From: Tannerella sp.
GTDB taxonomy: Bacteria; Bacteroidota; Bacteroidia; Bacteroidales; Tannerellaceae
Reading direction: 5' to 3'
Assembly: GCA_031277235.1 (NCBI GenBank)
Contig: JAITMT010000497.1
Coordinates: 1-12,483 of the forward strand
Length of the DNA: 12,483 nucleotides
Shown here: positions 1-6,601 of the stretch, piece after piece
How the letters are laid out: every line of letters starts with the position of its first letter
Numbering within the stretch: the first letter of the stretch is position 1
Notes under the pieces: model-generated
The model's input: only the letters and a program-made list of their open reading frames with translations
What the model was told of the DNA's origin: nothing
Databases searched by the model: none
Program-made: the position numbers and the translations under genes

Positions 1-281
1 CCTCCACTCCGGCATACGGTTATAATAGTCTTATATCCTTTGAGTTGCTGTTGCGCGGATTCTCTGGAAATTTCGTCAACCGGAATATTGATGGATTTTT
101 CGATGTGTCCCTCTGCATATTCCCCGGGCGTGCGAACATCCACGATGACGGTAGAATCGCTCAATGCAATCTGTTCCATTGTTTGTTGGGGTTGAGATTG
201 AGATTTGGATCCGGTTTTTGTTTGTGCGTTGCATGCCGTAAAGAACAGGAGCGACAACGCGAAAGTCATTATTTTCTTCAT
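1..281 (-). CDS. Lipoprotein rhodanese-like protein, 3' end outside window
   Basis: This is the first 93 codons of a gene that continues beyond the left edge. The N-terminus is a lipoprotein signal (MKK, hydrophobic stretch, FTAC with Cys17), so the mature protein should be anchored in the envelope and face the periplasm. After a Gln/Ser-rich linker (about residues 18-35) a rhodanese fold begins, with VDVRTPGEYAEGHI (residues 47-60) and NIPVDE (65-70). The sequence ends just inside the active-site loop at VCRSG, where Cys90 would be the persulfide-carrying residue. Rhodaneses move sulfane sulfur or bind thiol substrates; the actual substrate cannot be read from the sequence. Its ATG overlaps the stop of the MarR gene as ATGA (278-281), so translation is probably coupled. 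It is the last visible gene of the operon starting near 1687. Confidence 0.88.
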   Translation of the reverse strand, partial: MKKIMTFALSLLFFTACNAQTKTGSKSQSQPQQTMEQIALSDSTVIVDVRTPGEYAEGHIEKSINIPVDEISRESAQQQLKGYKTIITVCRSG

Positions 282-688
282 TTATCTATCATTTTATAAG
301 TTATTGAATTGTAATTGTCTGTTTGTAAGATGTTTACCATATTATCCAGTATGGGTGAAATGCCATGTTCTTCGCAGTTGATTGCTGCCAGTTTATCGTT
401 TCCTTTTGCCGTAAGCGTAAAATACATTTGGCGTTTGTCCGTTTTACCCAATATCCTTTTTATCAGCATTTTATCTTCAAGAGATTTGATGATTTTCGAA
501 GTGTTCGAGTGCGTCAAGCCCAGTGACTGTGCCAGTTCTTTCGATGAAAGTTTGCCGCTTTGCAGTGTGCAAAGCAGCATTCCTTCATTGAGGCACAAGC
601 CGTATTTCAACTGGAAATCCGCTTCAAAACTCATGATGGAGCGGTAAATATCCCGTATTTTACAAATATTTCGTCCAACTGCCTCCAT
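278..688 (-). CDS. MarR-family transcriptional regulator
   Basis: This 136-residue protein has the usual length and layout of a MarR regulator. An N-terminal dimerisation helix (about 5-30) is followed by a winged helix: KLSSKELAQSLGLTHSN (46-62), recognition helix THSNTSKIIKSLEDK (59-73), and wing DKRQMYFTLT (84-93) leading into TAKG. A C-terminal helix closes the dimer. Four cysteines (9, 32, 40, 105), three of them in the N-terminal part, are suggestive next to thioredoxin and rhodanese genes, because some MarR proteins sense oxidants or persulfides through cysteine; that is inference. The start at 688 overlaps the upstream rhodanese by 29 bp but has a GGAAG at a suitable distance and keeps helix 1 intact. 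A shorter start at 634 would remove that helix. It probably controls its own operon. Confidence 0.88.
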   Translation of the reverse strand: MEAVGRNICKIRDIYRSIMSFEADFQLKYGLCLNEGMLLCTLQSGKLSSKELAQSLGLTHSNTSKIIKSLEDKMLIKRILGKTDKRQMYFTLTAKGNDKLAAINCEEHGISPILDNMVNILQTDNYNSITYKMIDK

Positions 689-959
689 TGTAAACTTCCG
701 TAAAACCGTAACGTTTCAGCAAACCGACGGCGGAGCCGCTGCGCATGCCGCTTGCACACACGGCTACGATCGGTTTTGTCTTGTCAAGTTTCGACAAGGA
801 GTTTTCGAGCTGGTCGAGTGGAATGTTTTTCGAACCCTTGATGTGTCCGCCGGTAAATTCGCCTTTTGTCCGTACGTCAAGCAGCAGCCCGCCGTTTACT
901 ATTTTCTCTTTCATTTCCTCTACGGAGGTCGTTTTGAATAAGTTACTGAAAAATCCCAT
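660..959 (-). CDS. Small cytosolic single-domain rhodanese
   Basis: The 99-residue protein is essentially one rhodanese domain without a signal peptide. Visible motifs are LLLDVRTKGEFTGGHI (25-40), NIPLDQL (45-51) and the active-site loop CASGMRSG (68-75), in which Cys68 is the expected persulfide-forming residue. The family transfers sulfane sulfur to acceptors such as thiols or cyanide; the physiological partner is unknown. I start it at MGFF (959), 7 bp after the thioredoxin stop. A start at 995 would overlap the thioredoxin end and add a low-complexity Lys/Asn-rich tail. Its 3' end overlaps the MarR gene by 29 bp. Together with the lipoprotein rhodanese this operon has one such enzyme on each side of the inner membrane. 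Confidence 0.88.
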   Translation of the reverse strand: MGFFSNLFKTTSVEEMKEKIVNGGLLLDVRTKGEFTGGHIKGSKNIPLDQLENSLSKLDKTKPIVAVCASGMRSGSAVGLLKRYGFTEVYNGGSWTKYL

Positions 960-966
960 GCTTTTT

Positions 967-1443
967 TTATTTTTTATTGAGTAAAACTTCATCAATAGCT
1001 CGCTTCAAATCGGCTTTCCCCATGGCGCCCTGCACCATTTGAGGCGGTCCGCTCATCGGCACAAAAAGCAGTGAAGGAATACTTCGGATTCCGAATGCGG
1101 CGGCAAGTTCCTGTTCGGCTTCAGTGTCAACTTTGTAAACGTGGATGTTGCCTGCATACTCGCCGGCAAGTTCCTCCAATACCGGCGCAACCATGCGGCA
1201 CGGAGCGCACCAGTCGGCGTAAAAATCTATCAGGCAAGGTTTATCGCCTGCATACTTCCATTGCGCATTTTTTTCATAATCAAATACTTTTGCCTTGAAA
1301 TCGGCAGTTGTCAAATGTACTGTTCCCATTTTTTTATTTTCTTTTTGAGTTAATGATATTTGTGAATTTTCCGTTTTCCGGGCGTTGCTGCACGACAAGA
1401 ACAGCAAAAAAAAAACGGATGTGAGAATAATAACTTTCTTCAT
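967..1443 (-). CDS. Lipoprotein thioredoxin (WCAPC)
   Basis: The 158-residue protein starts with a lipoprotein signal peptide (MKKVIILTSVFFLLFLSC, lipid-bearing Cys18), so it should sit in the envelope as a thiol-disulfide exchange protein rather than as cytosolic thioredoxin. A linker (about 19-40) leads to a thioredoxin fold: LIDFYADWCAPCRM with active-site Cys79 and Cys82, KVDTEAEQELAAAFGIRSIPSLLFV with the cis-proline at Pro123, and a C-terminal helix. Such proteins reduce or reshuffle disulfides of exported proteins, with electrons usually delivered across the membrane by a DsbD/CcdA-type protein, none of which is in the window. It lies 4 bp after the DUF6132 gene and 7 bp before the cytosolic rhodanese, in a clear operon. 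Confidence 0.92.
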   Translation of the reverse strand: MKKVIILTSVFFLLFLSCSNARKTENSQISLTQKENKKMGTVHLTTADFKAKVFDYEKNAQWKYAGDKPCLIDFYADWCAPCRMVAPVLEELAGEYAGNIHVYKVDTEAEQELAAAFGIRSIPSLLFVPMSGPPQMVQGAMGKADLKRAIDEVLLNKK

Positions 1444-1447
1444 GTTT

Positions 1448-1687
1448 TTAATCCGTATTATCCCGTTTGTTCTCGCCGGACGCCTGGCGTTTACCCGTAA
1501 ACATGCTGAAAAGCAGTCCGCCCATCATCATTCCCCAAATTACGCTCATCACGGGCGAGGATGTTATCGGACAAGTCCCTGATACGCAACCCACTTTCAA
1601 CCAGTAGAAATAGCCGCCGACGCCGCCGATTATCCCGCCGATCGCAGTTAAAATGTTGCCTTTGCTTAATAATTTTACTTCTTTCAT
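1448..1687 (-). CDS. DUF6132-type small membrane protein
   Basis: This 79-residue protein has two predicted membrane segments (about 11-30, Gly-rich, and 45-64) separated by a conserved-looking loop VGCVSGTCPITS (32-43) with Cys34 and Cys39, and a charged C-terminal tail. I recognise the pattern of a Gly-rich helix, YFYW, GC-SGTCPITS and a second Gly-rich helix as the DUF6132 family, common beside thioredoxin and rhodanese genes in Bacteroidota; this is recalled, not searched. The two cysteines between the helices could form a redox pair or carry sulfur, but no function is established from the sequence. It is the first gene of the operon, with the promoter about 40 bp upstream. Confidence 0.82.
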   Translation of the reverse strand: MKEVKLLSKGNILTAIGGIIGGVGGYFYWLKVGCVSGTCPITSSPVMSVIWGMMMGGLLFSMFTGKRQASGENKRDNTD

Positions 1688-1725
1688 AAAAATAAATTTT
1701 ATCTATTGTTCTACAAAAATTTCGG

Positions 1726-1757
1726 CAAAGGTAGAATATATTTTCCAAACAAACAAA
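1726..1757 (-). promoter_or_regulatory. Bacteroidota-type promoter of the thiol operon
   Basis: On the minus strand the -7 element reads TACCTTTG (1726-1733), a perfect match to TAnnTTTG. Exactly 20 bp upstream is TTTG (1754-1757), the first of three tandem TTTG tetramers (1746-1757). The expected transcription start is near 1719, giving a leader of roughly 30 nt before the DUF6132 ATG at 1687. Any operator for the operon's MarR regulator would be expected around here; I see no clear palindrome. Confidence 0.75.
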
Positions 1758-1849
1758 TTTCCACAGGAAAATTTATTTTTTTTGATGAAAATCGCATGTT
1801 TTTCTTTTGATTTTTTGGAGAGTTATGAAAATTTCAAATGAATACGCAA

Positions 1850-2030
1850 TGTTATATCCAAATTTTGCAATCCGTTGGGATTGTATCGCTCGGTGGAAAG
1901 GTAAAGAACCCACGGAACGCATTCCATACAGGATGTGACCGCATACAGACAATATTTTCTACCGAACTTAAATCACGTAGGGATTAAAACTTGACAGCCC
2001 TGCTTGCGGGAAGGGATTTAGACACTCCAA
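1850..2030. repeat. Intergenic palindromic (REP-like) repeat region
   Basis: This gene-free stretch carries several small structures. A perfect 6-bp hairpin CAATCC-GTTG-GGATTG lies at 1868-1883. A short GGAA-CGCA-TTCC palindrome lies around 1915-1925. A pair of similar 14-mers with consensus GWAGGGATTWARAC lies at 1977-1990 and 2010-2023, and a CCTGC-TT-GCGGG stem (one G-T pair) lies between them. Read on the minus strand, the run of short inverted repeats followed by TTTCCACCGAGCGATACAAT resembles intergenic repeat families I remember from Bacteroidales genomes. I see no coding sequence and no complete mobile element. Confidence 0.45.
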
Positions 2031-2080
2031 TAACAATACACCAACTAAATTCTTCCTGACTGAAAAAAAATTGCATTTTC

Positions 2081-2112
2081 CTTGTCGTTTCCATAAAAAA
2101 CACGTACTTTTA
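2081..2112 (+). promoter_or_regulatory. Probable promoter of the NapC-FGE fusion gene
   Basis: A -33-like CTTG (2081-2084) is followed after 20 bp by TACTTTTA (2105-2112), close to the Bacteroidota -7 consensus TAnnTTTG. Transcription would begin around 2118-2120, leaving a leader of about 80 nt before the ATG at 2201. The match is imperfect in both boxes, so this is a proposal based on spacing and position. Confidence 0.45.
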
Positions 2113-2200
2113 CGCGCTGAAAAGTGCAATTTTGTTATTTGGTTATAAATAATATCGTGACAAACAGTAAATTACATAAAAGTATAGAGCATAAAGCAAG

Positions 2201-3742
2201 ATGAGGAGAAGGGAATACGACAGAAAAGCCGGAAAAAAAGGAAAGAAGAAATGGATATTTTTGGCAGGGCTGTTAGTCGGCTTTGCCTTGTTTGTGGGCG
2301 CTTATCAGGCATCGGTATATACTTCGACCGATGAATCGTGCATGATGTGTCACGTTCATCCGCACGCCGAGGAAACCTGGAAACTGTCATCGCACGTGAA
2401 TAACGGCAGCGGCGTAACCGTGCATTGCATTGATTGCCACCTGCCGCCGAAAAGCCAGACCTGGAATCACTATTCGGCAAAACTGAAACTTGGCGTCAAG
2501 GACCTTTGGGGCTATCTGACCAAAGACAGCGCCGACTTCAACTGGGAATTGAAATCGGAACTCGAACACGCCATCAAATACATTCCCAACGAATCCTGCA
2601 AGGAATGTCACAAAAATCTCTTCCCGACGGGAATCACCGACGACGGGATCACGGCTCATCTTTATTACGAAGAAAACGAGGAAAAACTGGATTTGCAATG
2701 CATCAGTTGCCACTTGGACGTTGGGCATTACAATCCGAATTACAAACACGGAAGTCTGACCGGCATTCCGGGCATGAAAACGGGCGGCGCTTCGGGCGAC
2801 CTCTACGATTCGGCTACGGTCGTAACTTCTTTTGAAAATTTCACGGAAAAAATACCGGGTACAACGGTGTCTTTCGACATGAAAGCCATTCCGGGCGGCA
2901 CGTTCCGAATGGGAAGCGGCAAAAAGGAGCCTTTCCACAAGGAAGACGAAGCGCCCGTGCGCAACGTAACGGTCAGTCCGTTTTTCATGGCGGAACTGGA
3001 GGTTACGTGGGACATGTACTGGGCATTCTACGCCAATACGATGAGCGAAGGACGCACGCTGCCCGAAACAATTTACGCCAACAACAGCCGTCCCGACGTG
3101 GATGCAGTTTCAGGTCCTACCCCGCCTTTCGGCTTTCCCGATCAGGGCTGGGGAGGCGGCTCGCGACCCGCTATCACGATGACCCATTATGCCGCCGAAA
3201 CGTTCTGTCAGTGGCTTTCGCTCAAGACAGGCAAGAAATATCGCCTGCCCACCGAAGCCGAATGGGAATATGCGGCGCGCGGAGGCACGGAAACGCCGTA
3301 TTTCTTCGGAGGCAGTCCGAAAGATTTCTCCAACGAAGGTTTTATGCGCAAATTTTTCGCGGCTAAAACAGACTCCATCAGTCAATTCGTCATTTATGCA
3401 AACAACAGCAGCAACAGAACGCAGGAGCCTGACAAAGTGAAACCTAACTCCTTCGGATTGAAAAACATGCTCGGCAACGTGATGGAATACTGCGCCGACA
3501 AATATGCCCCCGACGCATACGGCAAGACGGGCGAAACGGTTACCGACCCGCTCGCAACCGAAGGCGAAGAATGGGTGGTGCGCGGCGGACTGTACAATTC
3601 CGACGCATCGGATGTGCGTTGCGCGGCGCGTGCTTCCACGCATCACGACGAATGGATGAAAACCGACCCGCAACAGCCGAAAAGTATCTGGTGGTATTCG
3701 GATATTCGGGGAATCGGGTTTCGGGTAGTTGTTAGTCAATAG
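2201..3742 (+). CDS. NapC/NrfH-type tetraheme cytochrome c fused to FGE-like domain
   Basis: The 513-residue protein has two parts. A Lys/Arg-rich N-terminus and one membrane helix (about 18-40) lead into a periplasmic cytochrome with four CxxCH sites: CMMCH (47-51), CIDCH (76-80), CKECH (133-137) and CISCH (167-171). This matches NapC/NirT/NrfH quinol dehydrogenases, which pass electrons from membrane quinol to periplasmic enzymes. From about 225 to the end is a formylglycine-generating-enzyme/SUMF1-type fold: IPGGTFRMGS (230-239), LPTEAEWEYAARGG (349-362), MLGNVMEY (423-430), RGG (461-463), RCAARAS (473-479) and GFRVV near the end. At the positions of the two FGE copper-binding cysteines, by alignment to RGG, there are Ser467 and Val472, so it is unlikely to make formylglycine; GldK-like proteins similarly use this fold without that chemistry. 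The electron acceptor is unknown. Confidence 0.9.
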   Translation: MRRREYDRKAGKKGKKKWIFLAGLLVGFALFVGAYQASVYTSTDESCMMCHVHPHAEETWKLSSHVNNGSGVTVHCIDCHLPPKSQTWNHYSAKLKLGVKDLWGYLTKDSADFNWELKSELEHAIKYIPNESCKECHKNLFPTGITDDGITAHLYYEENEEKLDLQCISCHLDVGHYNPNYKHGSLTGIPGMKTGGASGDLYDSATVVTSFENFTEKIPGTTVSFDMKAIPGGTFRMGSGKKEPFHKEDEAPVRNVTVSPFFMAELEVTWDMYWAFYANTMSEGRTLPETIYANNSRPDVDAVSGPTPPFGFPDQGWGGGSRPAITMTHYAAETFCQWLSLKTGKKYRLPTEAEWEYAARGGTETPYFFGGSPKDFSNEGFMRKFFAAKTDSISQFVIYANNSSNRTQEPDKVKPNSFGLKNMLGNVMEYCADKYAPDAYGKTGETVTDPLATEGEEWVVRGGLYNSDASDVRCAARASTHHDEWMKTDPQQPKSIWWYSDIRGIGFRVVVSQ

Positions 3743-3783
3743 TTTAAGGTTCAAAGTTCAAGGTTCAAAGTTTAAAGTTCAAG
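3742..3783 (+). repeat. Left array: six tandem 7-bp units GTTYAAR
   Basis: Six uninterrupted heptamers run from 3742 to 3783: GTTTAAG, GTTCAAA, GTTCAAG, GTTCAAA, GTTTAAA, GTTCAAG, all fitting GTTYAAR. The array begins on the last base of the cytochrome fusion's TAG stop and ends 5 bp before the ATG of the four-helix-bundle gene. An inverted array of the same unit and copy number lies behind that gene at 4181-4222. Confidence 0.9.
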
Positions 3784-3788
3784 GTTAT

Positions 3789-4178
3789 ATGGCTACGATA
3801 AATCAATTTGAGGATTTGGAAATATGGAAGATTTCGAGAGAGTTTGCCAAAAATATTTATAAATTGACAAAACTTGAGCCGTTTAATAAAGATTACAGAC
3901 TGAAAGATCAAATACGTGCATCTTCAGGTTCTGTTATGGATAATATTGCAGAGGGCTTTGAAAGAGGAGGAAATAAGGAATTTATACAATTTCTTTCCAT
4001 CGCCAAAGGTTCTTGCGGTGAAACAAGAAGCCAATTGTACAGGGCTTTGGACTATGATTATATGGGAGAGGAAGAATTTAATAACTTAAAAAATCAGGCA
4101 ATAATGATTTCAAAGTCCATTTCAAGTTTAATTCAATATTTAAAAAGTTCGGAACTAAAAGGAAGCAAATTCACCTAA
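3789..4178 (+). CDS. Four-helix-bundle protein (S23 / Avd-like)
   Basis: This 129-residue protein belongs to the family of proteins encoded in 23S rRNA intervening sequences and related to Avd, the accessory protein of diversity-generating retroelements. Family features seen are FEDLEIWK near the N-terminus (7-14), the core DNIAEGFERGG (51-61), EFIQFLSIAKGSCGE (64-78) and a helical C-terminus. Members form pentameric helical bundles and some bind nucleic acid; the role of free-standing copies is unknown. I start at MATINQFEDL (3789), since the family begins shortly before this motif; an upstream in-frame ATG at 3729 would translate the repeat array. The gene is markedly AT-richer than its neighbours, lies between inverted heptamer arrays, and separates two genes that would otherwise be adjacent, all consistent with a mobile cassette. 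No reverse transcriptase or template repeat is present. Confidence 0.87.
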   Translation: MATINQFEDLEIWKISREFAKNIYKLTKLEPFNKDYRLKDQIRASSGSVMDNIAEGFERGGNKEFIQFLSIAKGSCGETRSQLYRALDYDYMGEEEFNNLKNQAIMISKSISSLIQYLKSSELKGSKFT

Positions 4179-4180
4179 CC

Positions 4181-4222
4181 CCCGAACCTTGAACCTTGAA
4201 CTTCGAACCTTGAACTTTGAAC
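4181..4222 (-). repeat. Right array: six tandem 7-bp units, inverted
   Basis: On the plus strand six heptamers follow each other: CCCGAAC, CTTGAAC, CTTGAAC, TTCGAAC, CTTGAAC, TTTGAAC. Their reverse complements (GTTCAAA, GTTCAAG, GTTCGAA, GTTCAAG, GTTCAAG, GTTCGGG) match the left array unit. Both arrays are 42 bp. A transcript through the region could fold the two arrays into a long imperfect stem with the four-helix-bundle gene in the loop. Confidence 0.88.
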
Positions 4223-4247
4223 TTCAAAACAAAAAAAGGTACATTAT
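4216..4247 (+). promoter_or_regulatory. Possible promoter of the Gfo/Idh operon, -33 box in repeat
   Basis: TTTG at 4216-4219, part of the last heptamer of the right array, lies exactly 20 bp before TACATTAT (4240-4247), a partial match to TAnnTTTG. This would start transcription about 15 bp before the ATG at 4269. The -7 match is weak, so the genes may instead be read from the upstream promoter. Confidence 0.3.
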
Positions 4248-4268
4248 TAACTAAATTATAGTATAGAC

Positions 4269-5657
4269 ATGAAAGAAAACAACATCAACAGACGTACATT
4301 CCTCAAAAGTTCCGCCATGGTCGGAGCAGCAGGAATGGTAGGAACAGTAGGAGCAGGCAACGTTTTATCGTCCTGTTCGGGTAACAGCGGTAAGGAAGCG
4401 GCAATCAAACCGCTTAAGGACCCGAAAGATTATTACATTCCCGAATTGCCGGATTTGGCAACGGACGGTAAGGAACTCAAAGCAGGCGTGATTGGTTGCG
4501 GCGGTCGCGGTTCAGGCGCAGCAATGAATTTTATAAACGCTGCCAATGGAGTAACGGTTGTCGCTTTAGGCGATACGTTCAAAGATAGGGTCGATAACCT
4601 TGCCAATGCTTTGAAAAAAGACAAGAACATCGATATTCCCGAAGATAAACGTTTTACGGGCTTTGATGCATATAAACAGGTAATAGACAGCGGTGTAGAT
4701 GTTGTTCTCATCGCAACTCCACCCTATTTCCGTCCGATGCATTTCCAATACGCTACCGAAAAAGGCGTTCATTCATTTCTGGAAAAACCGATTTGCGTGG
4801 ATGCAGTGGGCTATCGCATGATTGTGGCTACGGCAAAACAGGCGCAGGCGAAAAATCTTTGCGTCATCACCGGAACACAACGCCACCACCAGCGCAATTA
4901 CGTGGAATCCTACAAAAAAATCATGGAAGGCACGATTGGCGAAATCACGGGCGGCGTCGTTTATTGGAATGACCCTCAGCTTTGGTACAGAAACCGCGAA
5001 GCAGGCTGGAGCGATTGCGAATGGATGATTCGCGATTGGGTGAACTGGAAATGGCTTTCAGGCGACCATATCGTGGAGCAACACGTTCATAATCTTGACG
5101 TATTCATGTGGTTCTCAGGCTTGAAACCATCAAAAGCCGTAGGCTTCGGTTCGCGTCAGCGCCGCGTCACAGGCGACCAGTACGACAATTTCAGCGTTGA
5201 TTTCACGATGGAAAACGGCATCCACCTACACAGCATGTGCCGCCAGATTGACGGCTGTGCCAACAACGTTAGCGAATTTATCCAGGGTTCCAGAGGTTCA
5301 TGGAGTACCGCTAATAGAGAAACGGTCATCAAAGACCTCGCAGGCAATGTGATTTGGAAATACGATGGCGAAAAGGAGAGAACCGATTTCAAGCAAACCG
5401 ACCCCTACACCTTGGAACACGTGAATTTCATCAACCTCATCCGTGCCGGAAAATCCATTGACCAGGCTTCCGAAACAGCCGTTGCCAATATGGCTGCCAT
5501 TATGGGACGCGAGTCAGCCTATACCGGCAGTGAAACCACCTGGGATGCCATGACAGCCGCTCAATTAGACTATACACCGAAGGATTTGAGCCTTACGGGA
5601 AAAATGGATATGAAGGGATTTACCGTTCCTGTTCCGGGCGCCGGAAAAACGAAATAA
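4269..5657 (+). CDS. Tat-exported Gfo/Idh/MocA-family oxidoreductase
   Basis: The 462-residue protein carries a twin-arginine signal NRRTFLKSS (7-15), a hydrophobic Gly/Ala stretch and a lipobox-like LSSC (Cys36), so it is likely exported folded with its cofactor and possibly lipid-anchored. The Rossmann domain shows AGVIGCGGRGSG (72-83) and the dinucleotide-domain end FLEKPICVD (170-178). The C-terminal domain has GDHIVEQHVHNLD (265-277) with histidines expected in the active site. Family members oxidise or reduce sugars and cyclitols with a nicotinamide cofactor, often tightly bound when exported. The substrate cannot be read from the sequence; a sugar or glycoside is likely. It is followed 7 bp later by a TIM-barrel protein, a pairing reminiscent of Bacteroides pathways that oxidise a glycoside at C3 and then cleave it by elimination; that role is inference. 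Confidence 0.92.
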   Translation: MKENNINRRTFLKSSAMVGAAGMVGTVGAGNVLSSCSGNSGKEAAIKPLKDPKDYYIPELPDLATDGKELKAGVIGCGGRGSGAAMNFINAANGVTVVALGDTFKDRVDNLANALKKDKNIDIPEDKRFTGFDAYKQVIDSGVDVVLIATPPYFRPMHFQYATEKGVHSFLEKPICVDAVGYRMIVATAKQAQAKNLCVITGTQRHHQRNYVESYKKIMEGTIGEITGGVVYWNDPQLWYRNREAGWSDCEWMIRDWVNWKWLSGDHIVEQHVHNLDVFMWFSGLKPSKAVGFGSRQRRVTGDQYDNFSVDFTMENGIHLHSMCRQIDGCANNVSEFIQGSRGSWSTANRETVIKDLAGNVIWKYDGEKERTDFKQTDPYTLEHVNFINLIRAGKSIDQASETAVANMAAIMGRESAYTGSETTWDAMTAAQLDYTPKDLSLTGKMDMKGFTVPVPGAGKTK

Positions 5658-5664
5658 TGACGTT

Positions 5665-6597
5665 ATGAGTATCAACAGACGAAATTTCATCAAAACCTCT
5701 ATGGGAGCCGCTGCGCTGGCAGGCGTGGCGGCTTGCACGGGAGGAGCAGCCAAAAGCGGCTCGGAAACGAAAGCCGCCGCTACAAGTCTATACAACCCCA
5801 ACGCCAAACTCAATATCTCGTTTCAGGAATGGACGATTGACGGCGAACTCAAGGACAAACTTGATTTCATGGAGCAGCACGGAGTTGTGGGACTGGAAGT
5901 GGGTGGAAATGGTTTGGCGGGTCGCGTGGATGAATATAAACAGGCGCTCGAAGGCAGAAACATCAAAATCAGCGCCATCTGTGCCGGTTTTGACGGATTC
6001 ATGCTTTCAACCGACGAAGCCATCCGCAACCGGTGTCGCGATTCCATGCGTGAAATCTGTACGGCGGCGGGCAAACTCGGTTCGACGGGCGTTATCATCG
6101 TCCCGGCGTTCAATAGCCAGCAGCCCTGCATGCCTCACACGCAGGAGACGCGCGACTTTCTGTGTCAATGGTTTAACGAACTCGGTACATTTGCCGTGGA
6201 ACAGGGCACGACAGTCATTCTCGAACCGCTTAACCGCCGCGAAGCCTTTTATTTGAGGCTGGTTGCCGACGCCGCTTCGATGTGCCGCGACATCAACAAT
6301 CCGGGCGTAACGTGTCTGGGCGACTTCTGGCACATGACCTGGGAAGAAACGTCCGATATGGGCGCGTTCCTTTCCGCCGGGAAATACCTGCAACACGTGC
6401 ACATGGCAAGCCGCAAAAGACGCTTGATACCGGGCGAAGACGGCGAAGCGGACAACTACGTGGACGGCTTCAAAGGCTTGAAAATGATTGGCTACGACAA
6501 ATATGTCGGTTTCGAGTGCAACAGCAAGGCTGAAGACAAAAACGCCTCCGCTGCGGCAGCCGTGGAGTTGCTGAAAAAACAATGGGAAGAAGCCTGA
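5665..6597 (+). CDS. Tat-exported xylose-isomerase-like TIM-barrel protein
   Basis: The 310-residue protein begins with a twin-arginine signal NRRNFIKTS (4-12) and a lipobox VAAC (Cys24), pointing to an exported lipoprotein. The mature part is a sugar phosphate isomerase/epimerase-type (AP endonuclease 2) TIM barrel. Likely divalent-metal ligands are Glu187 (ILEPLNRRE), Asp220 and His223 (LGDFWHM), His246 (HVHMAS) and Glu284 (GFECN). Members isomerise or epimerise sugars, and some exported Bacteroidota members act as lyases on 3-keto-glycosides. Tight spacing behind the Gfo/Idh gene supports a shared pathway: oxidation first, then isomerisation or elimination. A phosphorylated substrate is unlikely in the periplasm. 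The exact reaction is not known. Confidence 0.9.
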   Translation: MSINRRNFIKTSMGAAALAGVAACTGGAAKSGSETKAAATSLYNPNAKLNISFQEWTIDGELKDKLDFMEQHGVVGLEVGGNGLAGRVDEYKQALEGRNIKISAICAGFDGFMLSTDEAIRNRCRDSMREICTAAGKLGSTGVIIVPAFNSQQPCMPHTQETRDFLCQWFNELGTFAVEQGTTVILEPLNRREAFYLRLVADAASMCRDINNPGVTCLGDFWHMTWEETSDMGAFLSAGKYLQHVHMASRKRRLIPGEDGEADNYVDGFKGLKMIGYDKYVGFECNSKAEDKNASAAAAVELLKKQWEEA

Positions 6598-6601
6598 AAA
6601 A

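Noticed and set aside
1966..1990. GGGATTAAAAC resembles the end of some CRISPR repeats
   Set aside because: Only one further, diverged copy exists (2010-2023), there is no regular repeat-spacer spacing, and no cas gene is in the window.
2870..3742. Active formylglycine-generating enzyme
   Set aside because: The two catalytic copper-binding cysteine positions after RGG are Ser467 and Val472, and no sulfatase gene is nearby.
3110..3754. 214-codon open frame on the minus strand opposite the FGE-like domain
   Set aside because: The plus strand encodes clear family motifs here; the antisense translation is compositionally odd and has no motif.
3729..3788. Upstream in-frame ATG for the four-helix-bundle gene
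   Set aside because: It would translate the heptamer array into a repetitive leader, while family proteins normally begin just before the FEDLEIWK motif, as with the ATG at 3789.
3742..4222. Diversity-generating retroelement, because of the Avd-like protein
   Set aside because: No reverse transcriptase, template repeat or variable target gene is visible; only the accessory-protein fold is present.
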